A stretch of DNA of 64,000 bases from Polydactylus sextarius. Its lineage: Eukaryota; Chordata; Actinopteri; Polynemidae. The translations under genes were made by a program, and so were the position numbers. Where the stretch lies: the NCBI GenBank assembly GCA_016801845.1, contig CM028909.1, positions 16,058,813 through 16,122,812 of the forward strand. Direction: 5' to 3'. Every line of letters starts with the position of its first letter. The first letter of the stretch is position 1. Below the pieces are notes generated by a model that saw nothing but the letters and a program-made list of their open reading frames with translations, was not told the DNA's origin and did no database searches. This document shows, piece after piece, positions 49,371 through 62,800 of the stretch.

Positions 49371-52300
49371 GTAGTTTATTCATTTCCACCTATACTGCAC
49401 AGAGTGCACAGGGGATAAATGCAATTATTTGCATAGATATAGCTTTGAGACAATGTTATGATCAAAGTCCCTGAAGCCCAAGATGGACAACAAACTTTGA
49501 TCAGAGGTAGGAAGAAAATATCCCCATGACTCCTGGCATCACAGTAGCAGGAGGTTACAGGGGTGCAGCATATAAGATTAGACCCATTAGTTGTTGAACA
49601 AATAGATGTGGTCAGAATGTTTTGGGACCAACTTGCTTTTTCTTTTTCCCCCCTAAAGGCTCTAAACCAGTCTCAGCCACGGTGATGATGACTCTGCCAC
49701 TCAAAGCAAATTTTTTTTATTAAGCATCTGAATCATTCTTATTTTATTAAAAATGAAGAGTGGAGCGGTGGAGTTTGAGTCAACACAAACTAAATTGCTT
49801 CAGTTAGCATCCTGAGGTAGAATGATTAGTTGCTGTGTTGCTGTTGCATGAAGAAGCTGAAATGGAAAATTTAGATGATGCTGTGGCCTGGGAGTCAGTG
49901 GATGAACAGATGATGCATTTCTCTCAAGCTCCCTGCCTCTGAGGTAATTCAATTCATTCTCTTTTATTGATTGACACTGGACACTGTGCTGTTTGTGGTC
50001 CATGCAAGCAGCCAGCAATAATGGAGGAATCTCTTGCTATTTGGTTCCTGAAAGTAAACAGTGGGCTCTGTGGAAGCTGCCAAATAGTAACAAGAGTGTA
50101 TAGAGTGTATGTGTGTTGGTGCCTCGATATTTCTGAGAGTCAGAGGAGCAGAGAGACGTGAGCAGAGCTCATTATTTACTGGGTATATCTGAAGGCCAGT
50201 TTGCTGTTAAGGTTAGACATCATGTTGTGACGCATGTGATGGTTCTTCAAGTCCAGTAATTCAGAGGTGAGTGAGGAATAAAAAAATGATAAAAAAAATT
50301 AAAAACAACAAAAAACTTGATTCATTAAAATTCATTAAAAATTCATAAAAAAAAAAAATTAGACTGGATGAGGTCAAATATTTACTCTCTTTTTTGTCTC
50401 TACCACCTCCAGAAGGAAATATCAGATTTTTGTTTCAGTTTCTTATTGCTTCACTTTATTTTACAGTTGGTTGTTAATTTTGTCTGTCTGCTGTTTGGTG
50501 CTGAGCAGGTATTGTATTGTACAATGAGGTTTTAACTAATTAGAGCTTTCAAACCAAAACAATGGGCTGAAACAATCAAAAAGACACATGAACTGAAGTG
50601 ATAAATTCACTATGGCTTCATCACAGTCTTCACAACAATAGAAATACAAAAATATGTGTATATTTGTTTGTTAGAGTCATTTTTTTTAATATCTTCCTGG
50701 AGAAAAGAGGATGAGTTTATTATTTCACTTGTTTCAGGCTTCAAAGACATTATTGTATTATTATTTCTCCACCCTCTCAGGCTCTGTCTAACCACTGAGG
50801 TGCTTTAACTTGATGACTTGAATTAATTTCATGTTGAAGAAGTGACAGACTGACTGACCTCGCTGTGATTTCTGAAATTAAACCTTTATTTATTGGTTAA
50901 TGTGAGGGAACAGTCCAGTTATTTTACATGACAAGGTGAAGTTACTTGTAATGGAGTATGCTCCACCCAAAAATGTCAGACAAGAAAGTTGATATTGGAT
51001 GCTTCTGCGAAACTCTGGATTATATCAAATAATATTTTCTTTGATTGCTATGCCCTCTGCTGACCTTTTACAACAATACCATGTTAGCCATGGTAAAGGT
51101 TAAGGAATGATACAGTATACTTCAGAGTAAAAAGTCACAGTTAATGAGAAAGTAAGCACTGATTCCAGGTGTGTGATGGGACATGAACATGGGTACAACA
51201 TGAACATCAGGATCTAACAATAGAAGAGACACTGTCTGGATATGGGAGGGTTAAATTTCAACATATCTCAAGTGTTTACTACATTGATTTTGACCTAAAG
51301 AACAATACTGAATACAAAGTACTAGCACAACTAATTTAGATGCAGAGCAGTAGACTGTATCTGTATTGTTTGCTCATACAGTGTATGTTTTCATCCTTTG
51401 TGAGTTATTGCAGAGCCAAATTTATATTACATCCTAATGACACAATGCTTTGAGATGACGCAGACACATTGGTTTGACATTTGCAATCACAGCTCACACT
51501 GCTCTCAAGTAGAAATAGTACTGCTATTAGTGGAAAGATAAAGTGCCACTTGTACATTACAGTTTGGTCTCAGTGTTTTTTTAAATGACAGAAAATGGTT
51601 TGCATGAATGACCAGTACCACACACACACCAAAGAGGCCAAACATATTCTTAGATTTGTTTCTCTGAGAATAAGTAGCTGCAGACATCAGTCATGTCACA
51701 CATCAGTCAAATGGTGTTAGCTTCTGAAGCTCCATCACTTCTGAGTGGGCACCTTTAAGAACTCATCATATGTTTACTTTGCCAAAAATAATAACGCAGA
51801 CTGACAGTCACAGGAACTCCACACAGCTTGCGTTTTACAAGTGACCACAGATACTGCAGATGACAGCCACTGACTGCAGCAGCTCGCAGAGACAAAAGCA
51901 TGTGGCAGGTTGGGCAGACACAGCCCAGCGAGCTGCCATTGGATGATAGCAGCTAATTAGGGAGTTTTCTTTTCTGCTCAAGAGGCTGTTTTATGATTAG
52001 GAGAGCTCAATGAATATGTAGGATGTGAGCACAGGGATGGCTGGATCTAGGTCAGGCTGATGGTGGATGATGAGTTGCCTGTGAAGTGAAGCAAGGAGAC
52101 GTGCGACAAACACCATGCTATTCACAGAAAGCCTCAAGAGACATGCAGATGTGAGGGACCTTAACTTTTCCAGACTGTCTCTTGGCATTCAGAGGGAGGC
52201 GACTCATCCAGCTGAGAAGCCCTAAATGACTTCTCTGGGGATCATTTCTGTCTGTTACAGCTTGGCATTTAGGCAGAGCAATTGGATGCATGCATTGGTC

Positions 52301-53453
52301 CGTCTTTTCACAGGCAAACAGAAAGTTAAAAAGACGCTTCAGCAAAGATGGTGAGTTGGTGAAGTGATATTGTGTGTTGCTGGGGCCTGGAGGTGGTCTC
52401 ACCTGGTTTGGACAGATGGTGCGTTTACATTCAGCGCTGGTGAAGAAAAGCAAGTGAGAAATAAAACTTACACAGGATGTGCAGTGCAGAATTGCTAATG
52501 ATGCTTTCAATTGTTCTGCGATCATTTCTCTCTCCAGGATCATTACTACTGACATTACAACAGCTGACAAATTTCACAGCTCATAGTTTTACCACACCAA
52601 CAAATTGCATTGACTTACATTATCAACATTAATAATCTACTCAGTCCAACAAGCTGAGTTCAAAGTTAAAGTTTGCTTTGGACATGAAATGGAAGAGAAA
52701 ACAACCTGTATTGGCAGTTAACCTGCCATGCAGCCAGTTCCTCCTCGCTGTCACACATACCTAACCAACAGATCTGTCAGAGGATATGAGAAATGCCCCG
52801 AGTATTATTTTCTTTTATTAAAATGTGCCAGCATTTTTTTCTGCCGATCACAATTGGGAATTATGAAAGTTAATCTGATTCTGTGATGCATGACAGCTCT
52901 CAATAAATGCAATGATTTCCTTTCAGCTTCTTATTTTTTATTTTTCAGAGAAAATGATTTAAATGAATTTCCCCCCCGTTATGTGTGCCTGATATTTCAA
53001 AACAAAAGCACAGAAAACAGAACCTGTGATTGTGAGCTTTTATTTCTGAAACTGTACATTTAACTGTAATTCTCAACCCGCTGGCACAGGAGGATTTCTG
53101 AGATTCACACCAGAAAAGATGTTATGTGTGATTTCTGTAGCAGATTTCAGCCAGAACTTACAGTGCAAAGTGACAGACTGAAATATCTCCAGCGCGCTCT
53201 GTTACAAGAAATGCCTCCACTTTACAGTGCTGTGAACCTCTTTCTCTGTATAATGAACTCCCTGACAGGGAAGTGGCAGAGATTCACCACAGTAAAACAT
53301 GGCTGTTTCCCACTGCCGCCACTGAAAACAGCCACGCTCCAGTGATGGTGGTGGAGCGCTGCTGACATCATTCCCAGTGTTCAGCCAGTGTAACAGATGA
53401 GTCTCTGGTACAGTGATACCACACACACACGCCCGCATACATACATATTCCTC

Positions 53454-53484
<31 letters not shown>

Positions 53485-53952
53485 ATCCAGTTCCCGGCAG
53501 TGGTCAGACATCACCATTTCTCTGAAACATGAGGTATTCAACGCTCCCCGTTGCCTTCTCTTCACAGCACAGACCGAGTCATCTGAAATGGAGAATGATA
53601 AATGATTTATGTCATTGAAGAATGAGAGTGAAGCTGTTCCTTTAAAGTTCAAGCTTCAAAGTCACATCAGCGATACTGTATCCAGCTCAGTGTTTGTCAA
53701 TGTGCTGAAAACACATTTATGTCTAGTTTGCCGTTCTCTCATCTTAAATATTGCTATTTTCCCATCATCTTTAATTTCATTGTTGTTGCACGTGGTCTTG
53801 ACTTTGTCTGACACATCTTTTATCTGTTTTCTTTCTTGCTTTGTGAATGGAGCTGCCTCGGGGTTTGTGTTTAACCAGTCATACTGACACCTCCTCTCTG
53901 ATCTGAACTACCAGAAAATATTGCCTGAATTTTTTCCACACTCCTTTTTGAA

Positions 53953-53958
<6 letters not shown>
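49370..53958. other. intergenic, no gene recognised
   Basis: 4.6 kb with A-rich low-complexity DNA at about 50279-50362 and a poly-A run at 53455-53479. The open frame on the minus strand at 52118-52570 has no domain or splice context. Confidence 0.5.

Positions 53959-54004
<46 letters not shown>
53959..54004. repeat. (TA)n microsatellite
   Basis: 46 bp of TA dinucleotide. Confidence 0.95.
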
Positions 54005-54007
<3 letters not shown>

Positions 54008-54951
54008 GTTTTCAACATAAAAGGTTACATAGTTAACAAGAGGAGAAATTATGATGACATATAAAATGACTCTCTAAAAATGCAAACAAATATTAATAAT
54101 AAAAAAAAACACAGTCAAAGCTCTGTATAAATGAGCAAAGAAAATGTAAATAAAGTTTCATACAAACCGATCTTGATGGGAACAGAAAATTACACTGCCA
54201 GTATTTTCCTTTGGATCTTGTTCTGTGGCTTCATGGTGTCATGGGTGCAAATATGTGTCTTCTACTGTTTGGTCTCAACATTATTATTATAACACTATTA
54301 ATTCTGGTTGGAGAAAGTCCATTTATTCATTAGTCAGTAGTTTGTGCACTGGAATACGAAAAACTCTTACACAGATGGCATCGATCTCCTCAAAAGTGCA
54401 GCTTTTCCACTGGGATGTTGAAAACTGACACAAAACATCAAACTAAAACAAACAAAATTTCACTTTTAGCAGCAATCAGCAGGAGAATTCACTTCAAGTA
54501 TTTTTTCTGAGCCACGTTTACAATATGCTGCTTCACAGATGTTCAGTTCAAAGTAGATTCATGGAACATTTTCAGACTGAACAGGAAAATGGATGGTAAT
54601 ATTTTCTGTTTTGCTCATTTTACCCAAAAGCCTTTTCATCAAAACAGGAAACGCTGGCAGCATGCAGATGCTCATCTGCTCACAATGCTTCTCTGTTTGT
54701 CACAACATTCAGTGGAAGAACAAGTGTCTAGATCATCACTCATGTAAATGTTTCAGTATCATAGTTTAGACCAGTTCTTTACTGTGTGAACAGTGAGACA
54801 CATTAAAAATATATATCAATACAATATATAAATATGTTGTATTGATATATTTCATATTTTAGAAAAATATAGAATTAGACTACATAAAACAAAATATGAT
54901 TTTCTCTTTTTGTTTTATTTTGAAATAAATTTCCTTGCGCGACACCGACCA

Positions 54952-54978
54952 ATTCACTTCCTGTGTCAGGAAGTGAAT
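54952..54978. promoter_or_regulatory. 27-bp ETS palindrome
   Basis: ATTCACTTCCTG, spacer TGT, CAGGAAGTGAAT: perfect 12-bp inverted arms, each with an AGGAAGTG ETS core. CpG-containing sequence follows (CACCTGCGCGTCGTCACC), then an E-box CACGTG at 55091-55096 and a strong donor AGAA|GTAAGT at 55132. The layout resembles a promoter with a non-coding first exon. Confidence 0.55.
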
Positions 54979-56521
54979 GAGTGATTACCTGATGAGTTAC
55001 ACCTGCGCGTCGTCACCTGCTCCCCACTGGAGACAGTTAGTGTGGGTCACTAAAGCTGTAGCACACTGAGTTAACTAGTTTAAACCAAACCACGTGGTTA
55101 AATTCCCTTTGGATTGCATGAATTAAGAGAAGTAAGTCCAAACGTTTCCTCCCTTAATTTGAGTAGTTTTATTAGTCTTTTTTTTTTTTTTTTTTTGCCT
55201 CGCCAGTAGTATGTTTGACAGAAGCTTTGTTCCCTATTAAATTTCTATTACTAAGATACAGAAATGTTACCGTGCCATTTATTTACAATGGGTTTCAAAA
55301 TGGTTGTGAATGGTAACAGTTGTAATATTTTGACGTTTCTGTGAAGCTGTGGCTGTCGAGGTATATTTATCCATGGTTGATATGTAAGGGCTTATTGTTT
55401 CCCACTTGTAGAAATCTAACATAAATAACCTTGAATGAGAAGCTTTACAACTTCTGTGAGAAAGAAAATATTTTGTTATTGATAGTGGCAGAAGTTGAAA
55501 GAACTTTGATTTAAAATAAAAGTTGCTAGAGACTCTCAAAGGAAAACGTCTTGCTTTCAGTTCTAATAAAAATACCTATTATGTAACCGAATGGCCTCTG
55601 TGACTGATGTGATGTTACACATTCAGTTGGCAGTTTATTAGGCACTCCTGGCTAAAACATCAGCAGCCCTGAAATGAATCCTCCATGGTCATAATACTCA
55701 GTTTTTATTAAAACTGCTTTAGAGAGGTGTTGATTCAACTTTATAGTCATTTTGGGGCCGAGGCTGCAGGATGTGGTGCTATTGAACTTGTATTGTGTTA
55801 AATTGTCCACCAACGTAATGTGATACAGTTCAGCAGCATCACAAGCTGTGTGCTCCACAATAATCATGCAGCCGAAATCAACATTTCTTTAAAAAAACAA
55901 AAACTGAATATTATAACTTTGATGATGGATGTCTTGAAAACTTTTATTGTAACCTCCTTAGTTTTACCTGAGTAAACACATAATCAACTAATATACAGCT
56001 GAGTGGATTATATTTACTGTATGTTCTGTTGCTGGTCATAGTAATTATCATTGTCATGTAAATGTGGTGATGAAAACAAGCTGCTATTCATTTAATGCTT
56101 ATTTTGTTTGTGTTTATTCACAGTATTTTGGCACAGCATCTTCTTAATGTAGCTCTGAATGTGACCTGATAGCGTCAGTATGCTGCAGTTGACGTGTTCG
56201 GCAGAAGGTCAAACAGCATCAGAAAGCCCCTCGTCCTACATTCCCCTGACAGCTGAACTGACAGGTGGAGACAGATGGTCAGGTGTGGAGGTGACGGGGT
56301 CGAAGGGACTTGAACTTCTCTTTCAAGTGTGCAGGGTTTTAACAGCTTTATCAAGGTGTCTCTCTGCTTGTATGAACACACGAGAGAAATAGTTTTTCAT
56401 AATAATCCCAGTTTGCTTCTTACAGACATGCAAATAATATAATATACCATGCATCTTGGCTTTAGTCATGGCTTGTCTTATTTTTTTTGGCATGTGTATG
56501 ATCAGTTCCCTCTTTGTAGGC

Positions 56522-56585
56522 ATCCAATTTTTTTTTTTTTTTTTTTTTTTAAAAAAAACAAAACAAACAAAACAAAACAAACAAA
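56522..56585. repeat. poly-T / A-rich low-complexity tract
   Basis: About 26 T followed by A8 and (CAAA)n-like sequence. It gives spurious Phe/Lys runs in open frames. Confidence 0.9.
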
Positions 56586-56959
56586 CTCTGCAGAGGATCA
56601 GTTCAGCTTGGAAGCTGCCATGTTTCCATGCATTTACTAATCCTGTTTGAGGTGTTTTTAAGAAGCTCTTTTGGCCTTTTATAATCAGAATATTATCCAA
56701 TCTGCTCTTTGATTGCACACTTTTGTGTGGCTGTTTCCTCATGTGGGTTTTGACACCTGTTTTCCAGTAGTCTTTGAGCGTTCCTTGCCTGTGGCTTGTT
56801 TTGATGTTTGCCTGTCCCCTAGTGGCTGAAATTTGAGTAACGCATCTTTGAGGTAAATTAATGGCGCCACAACAAAAACAAGTAAAAAGTCTTGTATTAT
56901 CAAAAATGAAAAAGAAAATAACTAAAATCCAGAGTTGCACATAAATATTGTATTGCACA

Positions 56960-57250
56960 TGGGTATGTTTAACTGTCCATCAGACACAAGTGGGATTAAT
57001 TATATAGTTTCATGACCACAGGTAGGAATGACTGTGGTTTCCCTCGGTGGCCTTTAGTCTACAGCTGAGGATACTCTGGTGTGACTCCAGTGTGGCCTGC
57101 AGGGGGTGAAATGGTCTTATCCAAAATGCTGAGAAGTTTCCTCAGCATCCCCCTGTCTAAAACCACCATACACTCAAAAAGCAGCTTTCTAATGAACTTG
57201 TTGAGTTTGTTAGTGTTGGTTGTCTTCACCCTGCTGCCCCTGCACACCAC
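56960..57250 (-). mobile_element. degenerate 3' end of a LINE (non-LTR retrotransposon) ORF2
   Basis: The minus strand reads TNTNKLNKFIRKLLFECMVV, then LRKLLSILDKT. After a frame change at about 57110, HPLQATLESHQSILSCRLKA follows. The pattern NKLNKLIRKA...SKL.SI.DNT.HPL..T..S..S.FS.RL is the usual C-terminal end of fish LINE ORF2 proteins. It is broken by a frameshift and truncated; clade not assigned. Confidence 0.6.
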
Positions 57251-58023
57251 AGCATAAAATAAAGTTATTACAATCAGGAGAATGTGTTAAATGTCTTTGT
57301 TACATTTTTTTTTGCTGTGTTTGATACTCCCATAGCATTCACTGACATGACCAAAATTAGAGGAGAAAGTGGCTACTGTCATGACTTTACACATAAAACA
57401 AATAAAACCAGAGTTAGCAGTTGATTGTCTTTGTTAGCAGATATTTGTCAGTGCGTTGCTGATTTGTAAATGTAGATTAATATCTGCTGTGAGAGAAACC
57501 TCAATTTTCTCACCTAACTCAAAACATAAAAAATACAAAGCTGAATGCAGTAATTCGGAAGTCAACAATGGTTAAATATGCAACTTACACCAGAAATCAG
57601 AAACCTCCTGCACACACACAAGAACAGTTCACTCAGTGGAGCAGAAGACATCTTGTGTCTTGCAGTGAAACTTTTGAGATTATAAATATGTGAAAATTCA
57701 TGTTCTTTCTCACTCTTTTTTTAATTAAGGAAAGAAGAAGTTGTAGATATAATCTTGAGTGTTGACAAAGATAACTGAAGTTCTTTGCAGAAAAAAACGG
57801 TCAGAAAGAAATTACTATTCCAATCATCCATCTTAAAACATGTCTGGAGGGGATCTGTGTTTGTTGTGTGTGTTTGTGTCTGCTAAAAAGTAACAGTTGT
57901 CAAATAAATATAGCGAGCACAGAGCAAACTATGTAATGTTGTAGGCTGGGTAAATCACAAATGCAACACTTAAATACTGAAGTAATTCTACTGAACTTTC
58001 ATCTTGTGCTCTTGTTGCTGTAG

Positions 58024-58262
58024 GTTATCACTGCTGACCATAAACGATGTTGGAGTCTGTTCTATCATCACATCGTCACCTCCTGCTGATGCTGTGGACG
58101 CTGCTGATGTTGAGCAGGTCTGCTGAAACATACGCACACACGCCCTGCAGAGAAGGTTCCTATAGCTGTAATTACATTCCCACCAAAGCTATTGGAAGTG
58201 GGGCGGCTGTGGGTGTGAACAGCGGAGAACTACTCAGCAGGTGGCTCGGGACAGCACATTGA
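58024..58262 (+). other. candidate exon encoding a signal-peptide-like N-terminus
   Basis: A good acceptor (TTGTGCTCTTGTTGCTGTAG, ending 58023) is followed 23 nt later by ATG 58047-58049. The 71-codon frame starts MLESVLSSHRHLLLMLWTLL, then MLSRSAETYA, like a basic-hydrophobic-small signal peptide, then Cys-containing HTPCREGSYSC. A possible but weak donor GAAG|GTTCCT lies at about 58157. It could join to the donor at 55132. I recognise no family, and colipase, which is near LHFPL5 in human, does not match. Confidence 0.25.
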
Positions 58263-58939
58263 AGGGAGCTCAGAATCAACCAGCTAAAGGCCACCGTGAA
58301 GCCTAATTACAGAGTGAACATGACTAACGATGAAGCGGGTCTCTGATGGCGCCATGTCCAAAATGCACAGCCCTCATCAGCCCAAGTTTCACTCCCAGGT
58401 GTATAATTGTAGCTATAGCAGTGCATTACCTCCCACGATGCCTGCTGCTCAGAAATGCTGCAAATATGAAAGCTAGCATGTAACATGGGCCATATGGCTA
58501 CAGTTTCTGTGCCTGCATTAGTATGGCACATGTAGGGAATATGGTCTGGGGCATTGTGCTAAAACATGATTTATTTAGAGATTCTTTATTGTTTTAATGT
58601 AAGAGGATGCTGCCCATTTGCCTCTGGTGACTGTGTGTGTGCGTGTGTTCAGGGGACATGTGGATCAAGAGAAACAATCATTCTGCCCAGTGATCCTCTC
58701 CTTGGAGATTTCCCGGTAGTTGGTTGTGTTGACTGATGGAGGTAACTTGCTCTATAGTTTCTATCACACACATCACCCACTGTATTCATGTCCACTGCAT
58801 CGTCACAGCTGTTTACCTCTGAATTATTCGCATGACAGGTCGGATTCCTCCACATTTCACCAGGTTATTCAATCAAGGATGAACGATGAATCGGAAAAGG
58901 AGCCTCCCCTGTGAGAGCACAGACTCCCAGTGATGAAGA

Positions 58940-58941
<2 letters not shown>
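58263..58941. other. intergenic, no feature
   Basis: No coding block, RNA or repeat recognised before the TG/CG microsatellite. Confidence 0.5.
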
Positions 58942-58980
<39 letters not shown>

Positions 58981-58984
58981 CGCG
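58942..58984. repeat. (TG)n(CG)n microsatellite
   Basis: About 30 bp of TG followed by about 12 bp of CG, an alternating purine-pyrimidine tract able to adopt Z-DNA. Confidence 0.9.
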
Positions 58985-59394
58985 TATTTGAAAAGGGAGG
59001 CTGTGACTGAAGCTGCAGGAGTTTGAGGAGCTGTCCAGATGCTGAAAGAGCATCAAGCAGCCTTTCAATTAGTGATGGGCGCTGGTGGCTCTGGAGGGAA
59101 CTGATTTTAATTTTAGCACTAGATAAAAACTGAACTACTCATCGGTTGAGTGCCACCTAAAGGTTCAGCTCGAACATTTTATTAATCTGAGGCGATGCTT
59201 TTTAAACCTAATTACTAAGAGAAAATTTCAATTCAGAATGTCACCTGTAATTCATCTGTTCTTAAGAAAAAACTGAGATATAAAATATGAAGCAGGGCTA
59301 TGTTCATCACCCTCGGTGCTTATTTATTATCTAGCTGTTAAAACCAATTTGAATCAAATAACGATCCCTCCACCCTCAGATCGATAACTCTAAA

Positions 59395-59772
59395 ATCAGT
59401 CTGCAGCGAGTGTCAGTCGCAGCCCAGCATGTAGGAGAATGCAGGCGGGAGGGGTGGAGTTAACAGCTTTTACTTTTCAAACGCTCCTCTGACAGAATAG
59501 CTCATTCTTTGCCCAGAAAGCAGCGGAGTTGGCTCGGATGCGTCCTGGCATGTGATTCCCACTTTAGTTAAAATCAATCACTCGCCGCTGCAGCCTCCCT
59601 GTTAAACTTTCCATGCTGTTTCCCGTCCAACGGACAGCACTTAGGAGGTTTGTCTGGACCTTATCCGCTCCTGCTCGCCCGTCCGCCGCCGCGCTCCGGC
59701 TCTCCGCCGCAGGCTCTAAAGGTTCAGAGGGACTCGAGCGGGCCGGGGAGTTGGCCTGGGTCTCCCGCGCGC
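59395..59772 (+). promoter_or_regulatory. copine (cpne5-like) promoter and 5' UTR
   Basis: GC content rises sharply here, with many CpGs from 59660, directly before the ATG. No TATA box is obvious. The start site cannot be placed. Confidence 0.5.
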
Positions 59773-59882
59773 ATGGAGGGAGACGTTATGGACAAAGTAG
59801 AGGCCACGGCGACGGTCTGTGACTTCGACCCCATCAGTGGGAGCATCCCGGCCACCAAAGTGGAGATCACCGTGTCATGCAG
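59773..59882 (+). CDS. cpne5: copine, first coding exon (cpne5-like); gene continues beyond window
   Basis: Copines are cytosolic Ca2+-dependent phospholipid-binding proteins with two C2 domains and a von Willebrand A-like domain. Only the first coding exon is present: ATG 59773-59775 to donor TGC-AG|GTGAGT, 110 nt. It starts MEGDVMDKVEATATVCDFDP and continues ISGSIPATKVEITVSCR, the start of C2A. Human CPNE5 has LAGSIPATKVEITVSCR at the same place; CPNE8 is less alike (AAIPATRVEVSVSCR). The N-terminus before this is not conserved. CPNE5 lies on human 6p21 with MAPK14, SRPK1 and LHFPL5, which supports the call. An in-frame second Met (59788-59790) could also be used. Confidence 0.82.
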
Positions 59883-62800
59883 GTGAGTCCACTCCGCTGC
59901 AGCTGTATCTGCCTCATGGTGATGGGAGCTCCGCGCGCTCTGGGCGCGTCTTGTTGAGATAAGACTGAGAATGAGTGGGGAAACGTGAAGTTATGAATAT
60001 TGGTTAATAAAAACAAAACTTAGATGACATGTGTGTCACGTTATGAAAACTGTTTTGTTGAACAAAAACTTCAATGCGCTATGGGTAAAGTCCTAATAAA
60101 AGAATATAATTTCCGTTATGTTAAATTAATTTATCTCCATTACGTCAATGAAATAGCACCACATCGAAAGTCTGACCATCGCTAAACTTTAACGTGTTTT
60201 TTGTTTTTCATGTTTATATTACGGCCGAGTCTTCGGTGTCTGTTTAGATAAATCCACATCTCCGTCAGTCTCGTGGATCTACAGCATTGTGCGTTTGTGT
60301 TTTGCGCGCGCTGCGACGCGTGCCATAGAGGATACGGACCATGGTAGAGTTGGTTTGCTTGCCCGTGAGGTTTTCCCCTGAGGCGACGTGTCATGTGTGA
60401 AGCACTGAAAGCGATCGACACTATCTTGTTATAGACAAGTGCAGACCACAATTAACAGTCATTATGGTCTCAGTACTTGTCCATCAGTCTTTAGTGTTGC
60501 CTCCTCTCTCTCCTCCAAATCCCAGATACCACGGTGATGACAAGTGCTTCGGCTGGATGGGCAGGGTGTGGCAGCGCTAGTTGCAGGTAGTGACTGTGAA
60601 CACTATGCTGCTGCAACATATAGTGGCTTGAGGGGATCAAGTGTAGTTTCAATCCTCGCTCATGTTAATTGATGTTAATTTATGTTTTCATGGCGTCTCC
60701 AGTTGTGTCATTTGGTCCTAATGTTAAGCTGTTTGTACCTCCTGGCCACATCACTGTTGTATACATGGAAATTCTGTGTTCCCACATGTAAAAGCTGAGA
60801 CTGATCCTGTGCAGCTTTTATAAATGAATACAGATAAAGACAAAAGCTAGAGATGTAGCAGCTGAACATCTTGTTAATAGTGTTTTCTTTTCTCACCTGC
60901 ATTGTTTATGCTTGAAACCTCCATTCGCTCAGTTGTTCACCAAATCTAACATTACTGTTGCCATGTAGAGGACCTTGTAACCTAATCTGGATATTAATGA
61001 GTTAGTCATATTCAAAAACAAGTCTCTTCAGATTTTACACAGTTGACAGGTTGAGAGAATGATGCAGTGGTGGGGGGTGGGGGATGTTCAAAGAAGATGA
61101 ATAGCATTAATTCTGCACAAGCCTTCTGTAGGATATTGTGTGTGTGAGAGAGAGAGTGAGATGTTGGTAGTTGTGTGTTTTTTATACATCGTGGGGTATG
61201 AGTCACAGCTGGACTTGTGTTATTTCCCTCTTGGTTACACTATTGTTTTTTCACTTAGGCTTCCATAGTTTAAGCTGGGATCTGTGTTGATGCCCACAGG
61301 CTCTGGCGATGTGCAGCTCCCCTGTCTGTCATTAATGTCACCAAACAAAGAATTGCTCCAGGACACAGTTTGAAAGAGGCAAAAAATTCACTCCTGCTCT
61401 CACTCCGCCTTGAAACCACGTCTGTTTTAGATGCAGAGACATCAGGCTCTGACTGTTTTTTTTTCTTTTCTTTTTTTGTGACTTGTGAAGATTGTTATTG
61501 TAGCTCAGGTCTAACCTGAGGACTGCTTCAATGACAGCTCAAAAGCTGAACACAGATGAAGTACACAGTCTGAATTTCTCCCAGTTGTCAGCCTGGGAGA
61601 AATGGGGTTTTGTCCAATTGAAGTAAATGGAAACAATGAGTGTTAAATGGGAATGGGGAACAGGCTTCACAAGTCTGTAATTGATTTAGTAAGACCAAAA
61701 GCTATAAGATTGCAGCGTGCGCCCCTACAGCCATACTCATAACCTTCTGCCAATATTGCAACATGCCTCCTGACAAACTGGAGGAACCGAAACAGACAGT
61801 TTCTTATCAAAACTAGAGCACATCACTGTGATAGCACATTGTTCCCATGTCTAGGGCCCTGATTGGTTTTTCTTACAGGTCAGTCAGTGAGGCGATCCCA
61901 GAGCATCTGCTTCTTAGCTGCAAGGGCTCCACTCCAACTCAGAGATAAGATGGCTCTGTCTTCTTTTCCTACATCTGACTTGCCAACATATGACAGTGAA
62001 TACAGCTCAGAGGGTAAGGGGCAGTGGTCTCCTGGTGCGTGATGTCACTTTTTACATGTCAATAATTCAAGACTTCATTAGTCAATATTTAAGCAGCTGT
62101 GCATATTTCAGAAATCTATGCAGTTTGCTTCAATGCCTTAATTATGAGCAAAGTGGTAAATGTGAACCCTGGTTGATTGTTGAATTTCCTCTTTCTATAT
62201 CTCAGTCTAACAGATGGTTGTACAGTACAATGCCTTCAGCTCTGTGGTTACATTGTGTAGAACACTTTTTTGTGATGAATGCTGTAAAAATCTGCAACAA
62301 AAACGAAACAAAACTCAAAGCCATTAAAACCTTAACACATGAATTTTCATTTCATGAATACATTTTTTTTTTTTTGTGGTTCATCACAGTACAGGTCTAC
62401 TGTTAGTAATAGTAATGTACTGTTTATTGCATATGCCTGTTTGACTAGATTGGGGAGAATAAAGCTGATAAGCTAGACAACCCTGACAAAGGTTTTACAG
62501 CCTTTATCAGAAAATAGTTGGGAGGTAGGGGAATTTATTGCCCCCGTGTAATTACTTGTTGTCATTTTTTTGAAAGTTACCATCCAAAAGAGAGTCAGGA
62601 TGAAAGGAAAGTACAGAATGATTTAATGGGGAGCTCAGATTTGGACACTAGGTCCAAATTGTATCTGCATGATATACACTTTAGTTTAAGAAAACCAGCA
62701 GATACAAACTTGAATTTCTGTTTTTCTTCCATGTGAAAGCAGTTCAACAGAGGGCGTGTTATAAAAATGTATTGGTTTTCAATGTGTCAAAACATACCAC

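Noticed and set aside
52118..52570. 150-codon open frame on the minus strand
   Set aside because: No recognisable domain, composition ordinary for non-coding DNA, no splice signals or partner exons.
56323..56958. 211-codon open frame on the minus strand
   Set aside because: It runs through a poly-A/T tract (Lys run), has no domain and no splice context.
58047..58262. Colipase (CLPS), expected near LHFPL5 by human synteny
   Set aside because: Lacks the colipase Cys pattern (CCQHSS, CPCERGL-like motifs).
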